64,000 bases of DNA, from assembly GCF_031877795.1 (NCBI RefSeq), contig NC_133955.1, positions 1,798,001 to 1,862,000 on the forward strand. The letters run 5' to 3'. Made by a program: the position numbers and the translations under genes. Below the pieces are notes generated by a model that was given only the letters and a program-made list of their open reading frames with translations, did no database searches and was not told where the DNA came from. The DNA comes from Strix aluco (taxonomy: Eukaryota > Chordata > Aves > Strigiformes > Strigidae). This document shows, piece by piece, positions 1 to 12,800 of this stretch (positions are counted from its first letter, which is position 1; every line of letters starts with the position of its first letter).

Positions 1-2034
1 CCCTGTCACATTTGCAGCTGCCCTGCAGCTGTGTGGGCTGTGGCACTGTCTGATGGTGCCGCAGCCATGCCCTGCCGTGCTGTGCCAGCCCAGCCCAGCC
101 TCACAGGCCTTCGACGTGACACTCCTGATGGGCACTGGTGGCAAAGATGCCCTCTGGACAGTGCTTTCATTTGCTTCGACCACTGAATGAGCTGATGCAG
201 CATCCCTGGAAACCCTCCCCACGGGACAGCAGAACTGGGGCAGATCTCTCTGGGGCTTCCCAGCTGTAGAGCCGCCTGCAAGCAGCTAATTGCATTCTTA
301 ATTAATGTGAACCATGCTCATGGTGGGAGCCGGAGGACGGCAAGGCGTCCGCTGCCCCTGTTTCAGAGCTCCTTTGTGTTTCAGCAGCAGTCTTGCCGAG
401 CAGAGACACAATGTGCCCATAAAGGCACAGCAAGCACCCATCAAAAGCTGCTGCCCTGCTGAGGGGGGCAGCAGAGGCAGCTGCCTCCCCACCTTGCCAC
501 AAGCAGTGGTCGCTCTGATCCCAGCACAACCAGTGAAGGACAGGCAGGGCTGCCCTCCAGCCCCAGTCACTGCCATGTGGCTACCAGCCTCCTCCATCAC
601 TGCAGGGCCTTGCCAGGACCCCTTGATCTCTGTCAGGGGCATGTTACTGTCCTGCTGGGGGCAACAGCTGATTTTCTGGGAGGGTTAGTAGCCAAACAAG
701 GGAGAAGATGAACCTTTGAGGGATTGTCCATGGAAAACCACCGGGTGTTTAAGCACCCCCAGCTCCAGTGCAGCACGTCTCTGGGGATGTGCTCTTGCAT
801 TTGGCCAGGTGTTGAGCATGCCTGGTCTGAAGTCAATCCTGGGCTGTCACTCCAGATTTCACAGTCAGATTAGGCTTGTTGAAAACACACTCTGGTGACC
901 TAGAACTGCAGCCATTGTGTGATCTGTGGCTTTCCCGGCCCTTCAGTGGGGCTGAACCCACCACTGGCTGGGGAGAAGGCTCCTCGTGACGTGCAGCTTA
1001 GCCAGCGCATTAGTGAGCTGTTCGGAGGCCCCTCTGTCAAGTCCCTAATCCTCCCTCCCTGGCTACCATGTGATTTTGACCCACATCATTTGCAGGCTGG
1101 CCCTGCCCTCCAGCTTTGTGCATTGAGTACAACCTCATTTACCTTTCCCACATCTTGCCTTTCCTGGAGCCCTGCCGTGGCAGTGGTCAGTCCTGGTGTT
1201 TTATAGCCTAGCATCATTTTGGAGCAGCCTGGCATGTAAGCAGAACCTCGTATCAAATCCACATTGGACTTGAGACCACAACCCACATTTGGTACTGATG
1301 AATTGTTTTGGTGATCTTAAAAATAGAGAAATAATGCAACTGGACTAAAACCACCCAGATCTTTTTGCCTGCCTCTGAAAGCTTGCAGAGATCTACCTTG
1401 ATCCACTGTCAGCACTTGACTCAGGTACACTGAGACTACCACCAAGGGAAACTCTTGCTCCAGAGGTCTTCCCTCCTGGCCTTAGGTCACTGCCAGACCC
1501 TGTGCGCTCCAGCTGGGCAGAGCTCTCCCTGCTCACTGCCCTGCAGCACCACTGAAGTTGCTCTTTGGTCTTGTTTTAGATGCAAACACCATGGCACATC
1601 CAAAAGCCACTGGGGCACTTCGAGGAAGTCAGATGACGTTGTTCCTCCCAGTCTCAGATGGGGATGTTCCTCTCATCCTCATCACAGGAATAATGAAGCA
1701 GGAGGAAACAAACATAGTGTAACTACAGCTCGAGGCCTGATTCCTCCTTTCTGGGCAACTCTGGTGACAACCTGTTTATGAGAATCTGAAAGCCAGCATC
1801 CAAGGCCTTCCCAGCAACATCCGAGAAGCTGTGTATCAGGCCACTCAAAGTATCCACAAGCTCCATAGTTCCTTTTCCAGTGCTATGTCTTGACAGGACA
1901 CACATGGGCTACCTGGGACAGCAAATCAGACACTGTTAGTTAATTAGGACCTCTAAGGCAAATTTCAGGGTAGTCCTACAACCAGGAGTTCTCTATCAGA
2001 AACCTGACTCCAGACTCCCCTTTCTCTCTTGCAG
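1..2034 (+). other. PTPRV: Intron upstream of the last PTPRV exon
   Basis: This stretch ends in a strong polypyrimidine tract and AG acceptor at 2033–2034, just before the terminal phosphatase exon. I looked for the exons expected upstream in a phosphatase domain (the WPD loop, the HCSAGVGRTG signature and the segment ending in a Q-T-E type motif) on both strands and found none. Open frames here, such as 919–1206, have no recognisable domain and a composition typical of GC-moderate non-coding DNA. It is therefore read as the 3' part of the last intron. Its upstream exon must lie before position 1. Confidence 0.5.
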
Positions 2035-2094
2035 GACCAGTACATGTTCCTGTACACCTGCATCCGGGACATCATCACTCAGAAACAGCCCTAA
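2035..2094 (+). CDS. PTPRV: Receptor-type protein tyrosine phosphatase, last coding exon (probably PTPRV / OST-PTP)
   Basis: The exon encodes DQYMFLYTCIRDIITQKQP and a TAA stop at 2092–2094. It is preceded by a long pyrimidine tract and a CAG acceptor at 2032–2034. The D-Q-Y-x-F-L-x-x-C-(I/V)-R-D pattern is the last helix of a classical tyrosine phosphatase domain and resembles the end of the receptor class that includes PTPRB, where the equivalent reads DQYVFLHQCVRDVL. The 19-residue end with almost no tail fits a second, membrane-distal D2 domain ending a tandem-domain receptor. The name rests on locus order: the next gene on the same strand is LGR6, and in mammals PTPRV (a pseudogene, PTPRVP, in humans) lies just upstream of LGR6. 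OST-PTP is a membrane receptor with fibronectin III ectodomain repeats, described in bone and embryonic stem cells. Only this exon is in the window, so the catalytic domain cannot be judged. Being a phosphatase is secure; the paralogue is an inference. Confidence 0.75.
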   Translation, partial: DQYMFLYTCIRDIITQKQP

Positions 2095-2690
2095 CGCCGC
2101 TCGACACTTACTGGCACCGTCCTGCCCTCCACCTCTGTGGGGTCCTGTCCGGAGCCAGGAGCTGGGGTGAGAGCACCATGGGGCTCCTGGCACAGAGCGA
2201 GCCCTGCAGCAAGAGGGGACCTACCCCAGCACTGTCACCAACATGTCCCACAAGGTGTTAGCAGGGACATGGGGTCTCCTGAACAGATGGGCAGTGCTGT
2301 CCTGCCACGCACTGCTGCAGACCCTCGGTGCAGACATGGCGAGTGGCTGGGCGGGATACTCCCCTTCTTTGGCCATCTCCTGGGATTCCTGGTGCCTGGA
2401 AGGTTTGTTAGCCCTACTGCGGTACGCAGTGCCAGCTGTGGGGGCTCTGTGGTGCCGTTGCCGCTCAGCACAGAGGGGGCAGCCCTGGACTTGCTCCTGG
2501 ACAGCCCTGGTGCCTGCAGGCTGGTGAGGTTGGTCACGAGCACTGGGCACCACAGTCTCCATGCGTCCATGGGCACTGGGCATGTTAAGGTCTCAGACAC
2601 CGCTGTGGGCAGAGCGTGGTGGGAGCTGGTTTGTCTCAGCTGGTGGATCAGTCTTAGGTACAAACAATAAACAGCCCTAGGAAAGAGAGT
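2095..2690 (+). other. PTPRV: 3' UTR of the PTPRV gene
   Basis: This is the untranslated region between the TAA at 2092 and the first canonical polyadenylation signal, about 570 bases later. The end is approximate, set about 15–25 bases after the signal. Several open frames in it (for example 2137–2670) are chance frames without domains. No repeat element is visible. Confidence 0.55.
2666..2671 (+). terminator. AATAAA polyadenylation signal of PTPRV
   Basis: This is the first canonical AATAAA on the + strand after the phosphatase stop codon. It is followed about 25–50 bases later by a GT-rich stretch (GTGCTTGTAAAGGTGGG), as expected of a cleavage-stimulating downstream element. No transcript end can be verified here. 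Confidence 0.6.
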
Positions 2691-5600
2691 GCTTGTAAAG
2701 GTGGGTTAGCTTTTGTGGGGTCTCAGCGATGCCGAGACCTTCCTCTGCTGCAGCACAGTGGCCATTCTCAAAAGGGTAGCTGTGTCCCTAGCCATGGGCA
2801 GCAGATGTGGTACCCTTGGGCACTCCAGGTACTGCAGCCCATGGCACACAGCAGCTTCTTCTCACTCTCATCTGCTCCTGTTACTGAGGCAACACTTCTG
2901 CAGTGAGCCTCCAACCCACCTGCAGCTTTACAAGGCAGAGACACATTTTCTGATGAAGCGTGGGCTTGAAATTGTGAACCTGCTGGCTCCCAAGATCCAA
3001 GGACCAGGGCAAAGCCACCTGATCCAGCTGACATGCTGGCAAGCAGCTGGCAGCCCTGTGGCTCGCTGCAGAGCACTGGCTGCTACTCCAGGAGCTGGTT
3101 TGTCCATGCAACCACCCTGCTGCTCTGTAAGCAGGGATGGCCATGCACAAGCTGAAAAGGCAAGTAGCGACTTGGCTCATTGAGGTCCCAGAGCAGGTCA
3201 GAAGGAAGAGTTAAAAATCTCAGATGATTTCACCAGCATATTCCTGGAGTAGAAAAAACCCATTGACCCTCCTTCACCCCTTCAGGCAGCATGGGGTTAC
3301 GGTACAGTCTCAAAGCAGCACTCCTGTCCCAGTCTGGGCCCATGCTCCTACCCACAATACCATGCCCTGTGGGAGCTGCCTTGGAGTGGGGCGAGGAGAC
3401 AACAGCTACGATGAGGAGGTCACAAAACCTACTGCAAGGAGTAGACAGCCCCAGGTGGGGGACTGAGTTGACCACTTATCCTGTTGCCCCTGTGTCCACA
3501 AACAGCTCCTTCCTCTTCCAAAACAAGGATCCTGCTGTCTGCACCCTGGAGTGGGACACCCAGGGCACCCATTAGTCATCCCAGCAGTGGTATGATGCCT
3601 CAGCTGCACCTGGGTTTGATGCCCAGCACCTTCCCCCCTCCCCCCCCGACCCCTCCAGATAACAGTTTTCTCTCTGGCAGTTGCTGTGCCCACCCAACTC
3701 CCATCCCCAACACCCACCAGTGCAGTGCAGCTGCCAGCCATGTGTTCAGGCAGGGGTGGGAACCTGCCTGTTGTCCTCCACACCCACTGCCCACATGTAG
3801 ACACAGAGGGTGCGCAGCTAGGCAGGAGAAGTCTCTCCATGCACACAATGTGTACTTCAGGCAGGGCTTCTCTGCTGCTCAGTCCCCTCTGCCATCCTCT
3901 CCTTCCCTGCGTTCCCTGCTCTACTCCCAGCTCCAAGCTGCAGCACTCATGGGCTAAAGGAAACCAAGATGGCACAGAGCCTCAGCCCCATACAGGGCTG
4001 TTTTTTCCCCCCACTGCTTTCCCCCCACCCTGGGCATTCTATGTGTGCAATGCTGTCTTCACCACAGGTCAGAGCATCCTGAGTTGCCCATGACCACCCT
4101 CATCCACCCTGACCTGGATTGCCATGGACCCAGTTGCTGCTTGAAAATGTTTCCATGTGACTACATCTTTGTCCCAGGGCCACCCACCACCATGATTCAA
4201 CAGGTCACTGCCTACAGCCTGCACAAGTGGCCATCGCAGTGACTTGTAGTGTTTCTGCTTCTGGTTGGATGCCAACATGCCGAGAGCTCTCCAGGAGGAC
4301 ATGTGAATACTTTCAACATGAAAAAGCCATGTAAAACTCAGTGGATATTCTTATGTGCACAAAAGGATTTATGTTGTTGTCCTGGGAGGAGTCTGGCACT
4401 TGCCCATATACTCACAGGAAGCCTGGTGGCTTTATAACTTTCATGTAACCAGTAACTGCTAAACTATGCTTGTGCTGCAGGATAAGTGTCACAGCAAGGA
4501 AATGTTCGTTCCCAGTGACCCCCCAGCCCAGTAAGCAGGATTGGTGGGGTCAAGCTGTTTGCTGCTCATGAGGTGCATGCAGCATGTAACAGCAGCCACC
4601 TGCCATGTTCTTCTGGAGCATCACAGGAGAACACACTGGTGCATGCTGGAGCCTGACATAAAGCAAGAAAGCTGCAAAATCAAATCTGGTCCAAAGAATG
4701 ATGTGCCCATTGTCTGTCCAGAGTTTTGAGTTGATAGGCTGGTGAAGTTTAGACCTGCCCAGCAGCACAGAATCTCAGCAGTGTTGGGGGTTTTATCAAA
4801 AGAGCCCCCAAGAAGGCGCAGTCTCAAAGACCGTGTGACCTGCTGCCACGTGCACATAGGCCCATCCTCCTTAGACCTCCATCAGAAACAACCTTGATGT
4901 CCAGCTTCCACCCTCCAGCTCCAGTCAGCCTTAAAAATTGTTCCTGGACTACAAGACAGTAGTCTTTCTGCCAGGACCTGCAAGTCCACTCTAACAAACC
5001 CCTACAAGGACAGTGCAAGTGCTGGTATTTCCACACCGGAGGCCCAATCCCATCCACTTGTCAGAGCCCTCTCCTCACTGCCTCAGCCTAGGCACAGCTG
5101 ACCTGCAAAGCACACAAAGACAGACGCCCCTGCGCAGGAATGAGAGAGGGAGCTGCTGATGTAGGAAAAGGACTGATGCTCATTCCCTCAAACAGGGGAG
5201 AGGTGAATCCAACTAGATCCAACTCCAACATCTCTGATGGTGCTGCTGGACACAGCTTGGGGCTCTCATTTGCTCTGCATGGCCCAGAAACCCCCAGTGC
5301 TGAGCATGGTTGTATCTCAAAGGTGTGTGTAGATGCCGGCTTCAGCCTGGTGCCCACCAGGCTCACTGAGCACTGACAAGCATTCGTACCTGTATGTACC
5401 AGCATGGTTTATGATGTGGAAAACGTCTACTACTCTTAGTCTCAGAGAATTTAAAGAACATCTGTGAAGTGCCCTGACCTGCAAAGTGGGGCCAGTCACA
5501 GTGACAGTGAAGATGTGAAGGAGGACCCACTGCCATGAGGTAGCAGGAGTCTTGTGAGGGGCACAGAAGCAGGATTACCAGGGGTTTTGCTCTCTAGAGC

Positions 5601-8600
5601 CTGGCAGCCAGTGTGTGGGGCTCTTCCTGCTGGCTCCCAACCCTGGGTGCGTAGTCATTGACCCTTTGGCTGTGATTCACCCCACAGTAGCCTGGGCTTC
5701 TGCAGAGACAAGCCCTCCCTTGCTCTGCTAAGTGGAGCTACCAGAGTCTCCCAACAGCCTGGCCAGGACTGCATCCTCAGAAAGGGGCAGCTGCCAAGGA
5801 TAAGGAGGGGCAGGAACTCCCCATCCTCTCTTTTCTATTTTTCTACAATCTATCAGAGCTACCCTGTGGCTTTCAGAGTTATTATGCCTGGGACTTCGCT
5901 CAAAGCCATATTCCCCATGGAGAGAGTTTGGGTCTGGCTCTACAGCTTGTGGCACCGGAGAGAGGCCTCAGAATGGGACAGCATTCCCGGGGACTGCTTG
6001 TGGGCTCTTGCCTTTCATGGAGAAGAGCAGGACAACTTCCACACGAGACAACTTGGCCACCCTCCATTTCATCCTTAGCTGATAGGAGTGACTGAGCAAG
6101 TTGAGGGTTGAGTTCTGCTGGCACCTGCCCCACATTACCTCTCGTCCCAGCGGGGCTCAGTTCAGCACATCACTGTCCATCTGCCTTGCCAGAGGGGCTG
6201 CTGCACCAGGATCTTTCTACGGTCCCTTGGGAAAGTGCTCAGGGGTCTCCTGCGTGTCTACGCACAGAGGTGGCAGTCCCAGCACGGGACACACAGACAG
6301 GCGGGTCTGATGCATGGACCCAGGGCTTGTGGCACAGCGTTGCAAGGGACGCTGGCTCCGAGTCATAAGGAAGCAAGTGAAAGCCACGGGGGGGGGAGGC
6401 ATGTTGCTGCCTGCAGAGCTTCCAGAGTCCAGGAGCAAGTGATCGCACAGCCCTCACATCTGGCTAGCACAACACAACAGTGTTTCCAGCAGAGCCAGCA
6501 GGCAAGGTGAACCTGCAGACATCTGCAGCTAAAGCACAGATGCTCTGGCAGGTATGAAGGGACCTTCTCATCAGTGAGATGGGCACGGGACCGGGATTTG
6601 TCATGCAAACTGGCTGACAGGTTTCACCCAGTGAGTTAGGTATGGCTGCATCTGTGGCACAGCCCGCTGCTCCACATTTCACGTCCTGTCTAACAGGAAG
6701 CTGACTTGGTGACGATGATGAATTTACGACCTCCCACCCACTGCTGCAGCAGAGTCTGGAGCCACAGATGCTTACAGAGGGTGTCGTGGGAGCTGCGGTT
6801 TGGATGAATAATTTTCCAGCCCTGCAGCTCAGAGCCACGAAACCCAGAGGGGGAGAGAGAAACAACAAAACAGTAAAACAAAACAAGCCTCCAGCTCGGG
6901 CCGCCCAGCGAGTTCTGGACCATGCTGTGTTGTTCTTCATATTTAGCCTGCTTCAGTCTGGCAGCATACAGCCACCACCCTCCTCCATCAGCCCCTGTGC
7001 AGAGGTCAAGACCCTGGAGATGAGCAGGACTGTGTCCATTTGGACCCCGCTTCCCACCCCCTTTCCTCCTTCCCATGGCTGCCAGAGCAGAGGCAGACTG
7101 GGTCAGCATTGCCAAGTGACAGGAGAGCAGGGGTACCCAACCCTCGGATCTCCTGGGGACACACAGCCATGGCAGCCTGCTGGTGACTGCTGGGACCACA
7201 GCTCCTTGATCCCACAGCTTCTCCATTCATTGGTGCTGAACCTCTGCCCTAAGCTCTCCCCTGTCCCCTGCTCCCTCTGGGGCACAGAGTCCAGCGGCTG
7301 CCACATCTTTGCACAGCACAGCAACAGGGCATCACTCCCACCACAGGGAGCCCACAGCACCCTGCCACATCCCAAGCTGGCCACCTCCATGATATCAGAT
7401 GCCTGGCATCAGGCTGTGGCTGCCCCACCTGTAGACATGGTGTAGGGATGACCACTGCTCACTGTCTCTTCCCCCTGAGCTGTACCAGTACCAGGAGCAG
7501 CAGGATTGCAGCCTATTCCTCCCCAGGATCTCCAGCATCATCTCTCATCAGCCACTGCTGTCAGCCACCTCCTGGAGAGCAGAAGTGCTGGGGCCAGACA
7601 GATTCAGGGTAGGTCTGAACTGGAAGGGGAATTCTTCCTGAGACAGCCAAGTAGGGCCACAGCTGAGGTTCCCTCTTCAGCACCCTGCTCTTGCATGTGC
7701 CAGACTTGCCATGGCTTTGGCTCCCTGACCTAGTTGACACAGGCACTCCAAAAAGGAAGATCTTCAAGCGTGTCGGACACTGAACCAGGGCTCTGGTCCA
7801 CCTAACAGATCTTCTACCTAGCTCTGCACCTCTGTATTCTCTGTAGGGGATGGAGCCACCAGGCTCCCCCGTGGCTTTTTTCAAGGAGTTAAAGGGCATC
7901 TGAGCCTTCTGTGCCCTGGGCATCAGGTAGGAATCATCCTTCTCTGTGTGACTTCATTGGCACCAGCCCTTCAGGTAGTCTGGATACCTCCAGTCCCCGT
8001 CCTTCCCCTGCCCCAGTCAGGCAGCTGGAGCAGCATACTGGGCACTGGGGCTTTCTGCTTGTTTGCAAGTGTTTGCATTTACATTTTGGAAAGCCTCTGG
8101 GAGCCCTTGCTGGGCCGGGACTCACATGTGGCCTGACTGTGGTATTTCAGCTTTTGGATGGCCCTGATGGGAGCAGAGCACCCGGAAGATTCCTCTGGCC
8201 TTTGTCCCTGTGCTCGACCTCAAATGGCTCCCCAGGGTATGCCCCAGGCTTACAGACACATCCGAAGCACCAGACACTTGTCTCCTGCTGCATTCAGCCC
8301 ATCCCTGCTGGTTTGGGCTGCATCTTGCTCTCCCCAGAACCTGGAGGACCTGCTTCAGGAGGATCCAGGGATGGTGAGAAAGTCTGGAGGGCTCATCTTA
8401 TAGAGAGATCACATCCCAGGAGTGAGTGTCCCCTCCACAGAGGTGTCATAGATGAGGTGGATGAGTGCATGCCCTGGCACACACAGGCCAGTCCTGGTGA
8501 TACCAATTCTTCTTGGGTGTCCCTGTGCTTTGTGAGACTGCCTGGTGCTCTCTGCATCTCCTCCTTCCCTTGCAAGCCCTTCTGGAGCGACTGCCTCTCT

Positions 8601-11600
8601 GTTGTCCTCTCCAGTGTGAAGCACAGTGGGGTCTCAGTTCCTGCCACAACCTTGGATGTGAAAACCAGCCAGCATCCTCCTGGTCTGCAGCAGGGACTGG
8701 TTGTCCTTGGAGATCAACAGCCAAACTGGGATTCTACTGGGGTGATCCTGAACCCTCTAAAATCTGGAAGGGCACAAACAGTTGCCCCATGGGATCAGGG
8801 CAGAAGACACACTTGTGGGTTGGTTCCAGGGTCCCCAGGTCTGGCACATGCTGAGGACAGAAATAAAGAGCCTCCAGCTCTTTGACTCAGCTAGCACAAC
8901 CTGTCTTCCAGCTTGGAAGGTCCCTGGCTGGATGTCCAGGGCATTGTCAGCACCTTGGGAGGAGCGACAGCGCAGCAGTGCCCATCACCTCCCTCTGCTC
9001 TGCAGGAAGAGCATTGCTGAGTGACGAGGTCAAAGTCCAGAAAGTTGTCCTGTCTGGGCCCACAGAGTCATTTTTGCCTGCTGTAAGGGTTTAGCTGCAG
9101 CCCTGCCTCAGGTAAACCTCCGCAACAACTTTGTTAGCCTTTAAACTCCAACAGCTCTAAAAAGCCTTGCCAGCCACAGTCCACAGCACAAAGCTTGTTT
9201 GGCATTTCATTTCTGGTCCACAGAGAGGATCTGGCCAATGCTGGTACTGAGAGTCCCAGCTCTGCTCAGGTCCAAGGCTGAGATCCAGAGCCAGACCACC
9301 TCAAGCATGTTGTGCTGGCATGAATAACACAGCCCTTTCCCACCACCCCTGCCTCTCCTGTGCCCCTGACAAGCAGAGGCAATACCTGTGTTTGCAGTAG
9401 CTCACACAAGCTGGACCTTATTCCCCACTTATGTTGTACTCTAAATTTTCACAGGGTTTTTTTTTTCCTGCTTTTAAGCAAGCTGTAGGAAGACCTGCTA
9501 GCTATGCAGTGTGGGAGCAGCAGGAGAAATATCACCTGGGATGTCACCTGCCACCCAGAGCTACCACATGCTGAAGTGTCACACTCAGCCACAAACCCCC
9601 GGTGTTTGATCCCACTCTCAGCCCCATCCTTTAAAAGCAGCTCTCTGTGAACAGAGGGTGCAGCCTGGCTGGTGCAGCCCCAGCACGAGAGCGTCTCAGG
9701 TGAGCAGACAGTGCTGCTCAGCTCACTGTGGAGCAGTGCTCTTCCATCTCCCCAAACCACAGCTGCCGCTAGAGGACAACACACAAACACATGTGAGCCG
9801 TGCAGAAAAACATCCACTCACACTAATAGGAATGAACTGGATCTGGAGCTCCTGGTGCCTTTAATAAGGGCAGAGTACAGCCCGCACTACTTGCAGCAAA
9901 CTGCAGTCTCAGTGAGAGCTGGCTGAAAAGTGACACTACCACCCCGGAGGGACTTATTCAGAAATTCCAGGTTTACCATGGAAACATCAAAGCTCTCTGG
10001 TCCAAACAACTTGATGTTCAGACTCTTGGTTTTGCCAGGGGCCAGGCAACACACTGGAATAAGTGAACACTTTGAATATTAACACCTATTATCAGATCTC
10101 AAAGAAATGAGACATGGAAATGAAACACCACAGCAGAGCTGGAATGAAAAGCAAGCAGAAAAGTCAAAGCAAAGTGAGACACACAGAGCAAAACACTCCA
10201 ACTTCAGGCTGTGTTGCTCCAAAAACAATGTGAAAAATGTCATTGCAGTCAATGCCTTCCTGAGGAAATGGCTCTATTTCAGCAGAATGGCAGTTTTCAA
10301 TAGGAATCTCTTCAGAGTGATTTTTTAAGAGCTCTATTAATAGTGTGCTCAGCCAGAGCCCTGGATCCCCAAGGAGAATTCACTGAGCAAGAAATTGTCA
10401 GGAGCTCACAATGTGGTTGGTGTCGGGCTGCTTAGGCTGGAGAGAGAGGGACAGGGAAATAGTAGATAAAAGCTGCTACTGCAGCCAGGAACAGAGTGAT
10501 AAGCCTGACACTTTCTCCAGACTGACACCAAATTCCTGGCTGCTGTTGGAGCAAATCTAGCCGTTTCAGGCCATGCTAAAGCCCCACGTCAGAGATGGAG
10601 GGAAAGCTTGTCAAGGAACCCAGGGAGGGTTTCCTGTCTCCCCACCAAGCAGTCTTCCACATTTGGAGCTGTTAAAACACATTGCAAATGTTTAATTAGT
10701 GACATCTCCAGATTTGCTCATGATGGAAGGGGCTTAATTCCAATTAAAGCAGTTCCTGCTCCTAGACCAGAATCCTCGCACCTCTGCACTCGGTGAGAAA
10801 GTTTCCACTGAATTCAGCAGTGATAGGGTTTCAGTCCTGAAACTGTAGAATCTGAATGGTCTTTGCAAATTAAAAACTTTCAGATCCTGAATCACCCAGG
10901 CCAGGAGCCCTCAGTCTGAGTCTGTGCATCAGCCCCAAGCCCTGAGCTTGATCTTGAGCAGTTTTTTTTCAGAGGAGATACCCACTCTGACTCAAAGGCC
11001 TCAAGGCACCCCAGCCCCGGGTTAGCTGGAGCTTTTTGAGTCTCCCACTTTGCAGGCTCACCTTCCTGATCCCAGATAACTCTCCTACCTTTTTTATGCT
11101 GAAAGAATGGGGGTATCAATTAGGAAGCTCTTTTGCCAGAAGGACATTCAGGAGAAGCAGGGCCATGAAAACTATCTCCCAGTCTCTGCTTCAGCCATGC
11201 AGCGTCTTACTGTGGCATGACCACAGCCAGAGGGGTAACTTCGTGGGTGCACGTTGCAGCCACCCAAAACTGGGTGCCTCTTTCTCTGTGCCATTCACTT
11301 CCTCCAGCCATGGCCGGACGGGAGGCAGACACACCTAAAGCCCAGTGGTCAGCTGTCTTCAGAGTGAGAGACCCATGTTCAGCTGCCGTCCCCATTACAG
11401 ACACGATGCATGGCCCTAGAGAGAGATGCAGCCGTGGGGCCAGACTCAGCCTCTGTCACTTGAACCCACTGCCATGGGAGGACAGCAATCACCCCAGCCA
11501 GGGACATCACGGTGGCTGCCATCAGGAGGCAGGAGCAGAGAGGCCACACAGAGCTGGCCTTTGCAGGCTTCTCCCATTGCAGATCCAGCAGTCTTTTCTG

Positions 11601-12400
11601 AGCAGGTGCTTCTGCTGCCCCAGAACTCGGTAGCTCCTCGACACCCAAGCAGCAAGAAATCCTGTTCTGATGCACATCCCACATGTTTCAGGATACCTCA
11701 AGGCCCTGGGCTGGACTGGCACACGCTGTGCCCCCCTTCTAAGCCAGACCTGCTCCCTTCTGCATGATGGGGCTCTAAATGACATGGCTTCAAGCCCCCA
11801 CTCAAGGGACTATTCCTCTGCTATGACCTCTGACCACTTTGCCCAAGGTTATAGAAAGAGCTCCCGGAGCAAACCAGCCACCTGCCTCTGGCATCAGTGC
11901 TGTGCAGCTCCTGCAAACGCAGCTCACACATGCACCTAACCTTGATCTGGGCAAAACTATAGCAAGCAGCACAGCTGCAAGAGCACCCTGTCCCACTGTC
12001 CTGGAGAGCTCTCTGGCGAGGTCCGCCACCGAGGTCTGTGCCACGACATTGCTGCTCCATCCCCCTGCACCTCCCACCCAGCCCCTGCCCCATGCGTGGG
12101 GACAGCAACAGGGCTGCTGGCGTGTGCGGGTCACACCGCAGGACAGACAGACCTACAGCCCTGGGCACAGCTGCTCCCAGCAAACAGCTCGTTGTGAGCT
12201 CCTCACTCCCTTGTCCACAGCTGCACCCTGACTTTCCAGTTGCAGCTGGGTTTAGCAGCCAGCGCAGACACACAGAGTCCTTTATCTGGGGTTATATTTC
12301 AGCGTCCCAAAGTCTGGAGCCCTTGAAGTGCTGGTTGGGTACTCCTGCCTCCCTATTTATGCTCCTCTGCCCTGATATCTTTGCCTTCCCCTGCCCTGCT
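2691..12400. other. Intergenic region between PTPRV and LGR6
   Basis: This is about 9.7 kb of GC-moderate DNA. I found no exon with a recognisable protein motif, no RNA gene and no clear transposon. It contains short homopolymers, such as C6-T-C8 at 3633–3647 and a T run near 9459. The longest open frame (7911–8885, 324 codons) lacks any domain, and its Pro/Ser/Gly/Cys-rich make-up is what CpG-depleted vertebrate intergenic DNA gives in translation. AT-rich blocks at about 10040–10340 and 10640–10760 look like possible regulatory elements for the downstream gene, which is only an impression from their composition. Confidence 0.6.
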
Positions 12401-12800
12401 ATCTCACAAAAACATTGTTACAAAACAAGCACAGGTCCCGGAGCTATGAACAGGTCTTTATTTGTTGAGGTTTCTTTTTTTTTTTTTTCTCCCCCTTTCT
12501 TCCCTTTGAATGAAATTCCTGCCAGCTCTAAGAGAGAGAGAGAGGGAAAGAGTAGAAAGTTTAACTCCTCCCATTGGAGTGTCTCACGCCCCTGCCCAGC
12601 CCTTGAAACCCAATAACCAAGATCATTCAACAATGCCTTCCCTTCTCTGGCTGCATCCTTACCACACTCCGACCTGCAGGAGATACCCTGCCCGCTGCGT
12701 GCGAGGCAGCGGGATCGCTCCCCTCCATCCAGCTGAGCCCCGGGGTCAGAGCCAGCCGGCGGCACCTCGCACAGTCCTCAGGGCTGCAGCCAAAGCCAGG
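12401..12800 (+). promoter_or_regulatory. LGR6: LGR6 5' flank and 5' UTR
   Basis: This is the region just upstream of the LGR6 start codon. It has a T14 run at 12475–12488 and a GA dinucleotide run at about 12531–12545. GC content rises over the last 150 bases before the ATG, with several CpGs around 12690–12780. A TATTTAT stretch near 12354 could act as a weak TATA-like box. The reading frame of LGR6 stays open upstream of the chosen ATG back to 12510, with in-frame ATGs at 12510 and 12633. The transcription start cannot be placed from sequence alone. Confidence 0.45.

Noticed and set aside
3406-3975. 189-codon minus-strand frame
   Set aside because: GC-rich intergenic DNA with low-complexity C runs; the translation has no recognisable feature, and other frames are open too.
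4261-4290. LDAN-like word (TTGGATGCCAAC) resembling an LGR LRR exon
   Set aside because: It lies upstream of LGR6 exon 1, and the flanking codons do not continue as a leucine-rich repeat.
6768-7445. 225-codon plus-strand frame
   Set aside because: No domain or splice context, Ser/Pro-rich chance-like composition, overlapped by several open frames on the other strand.
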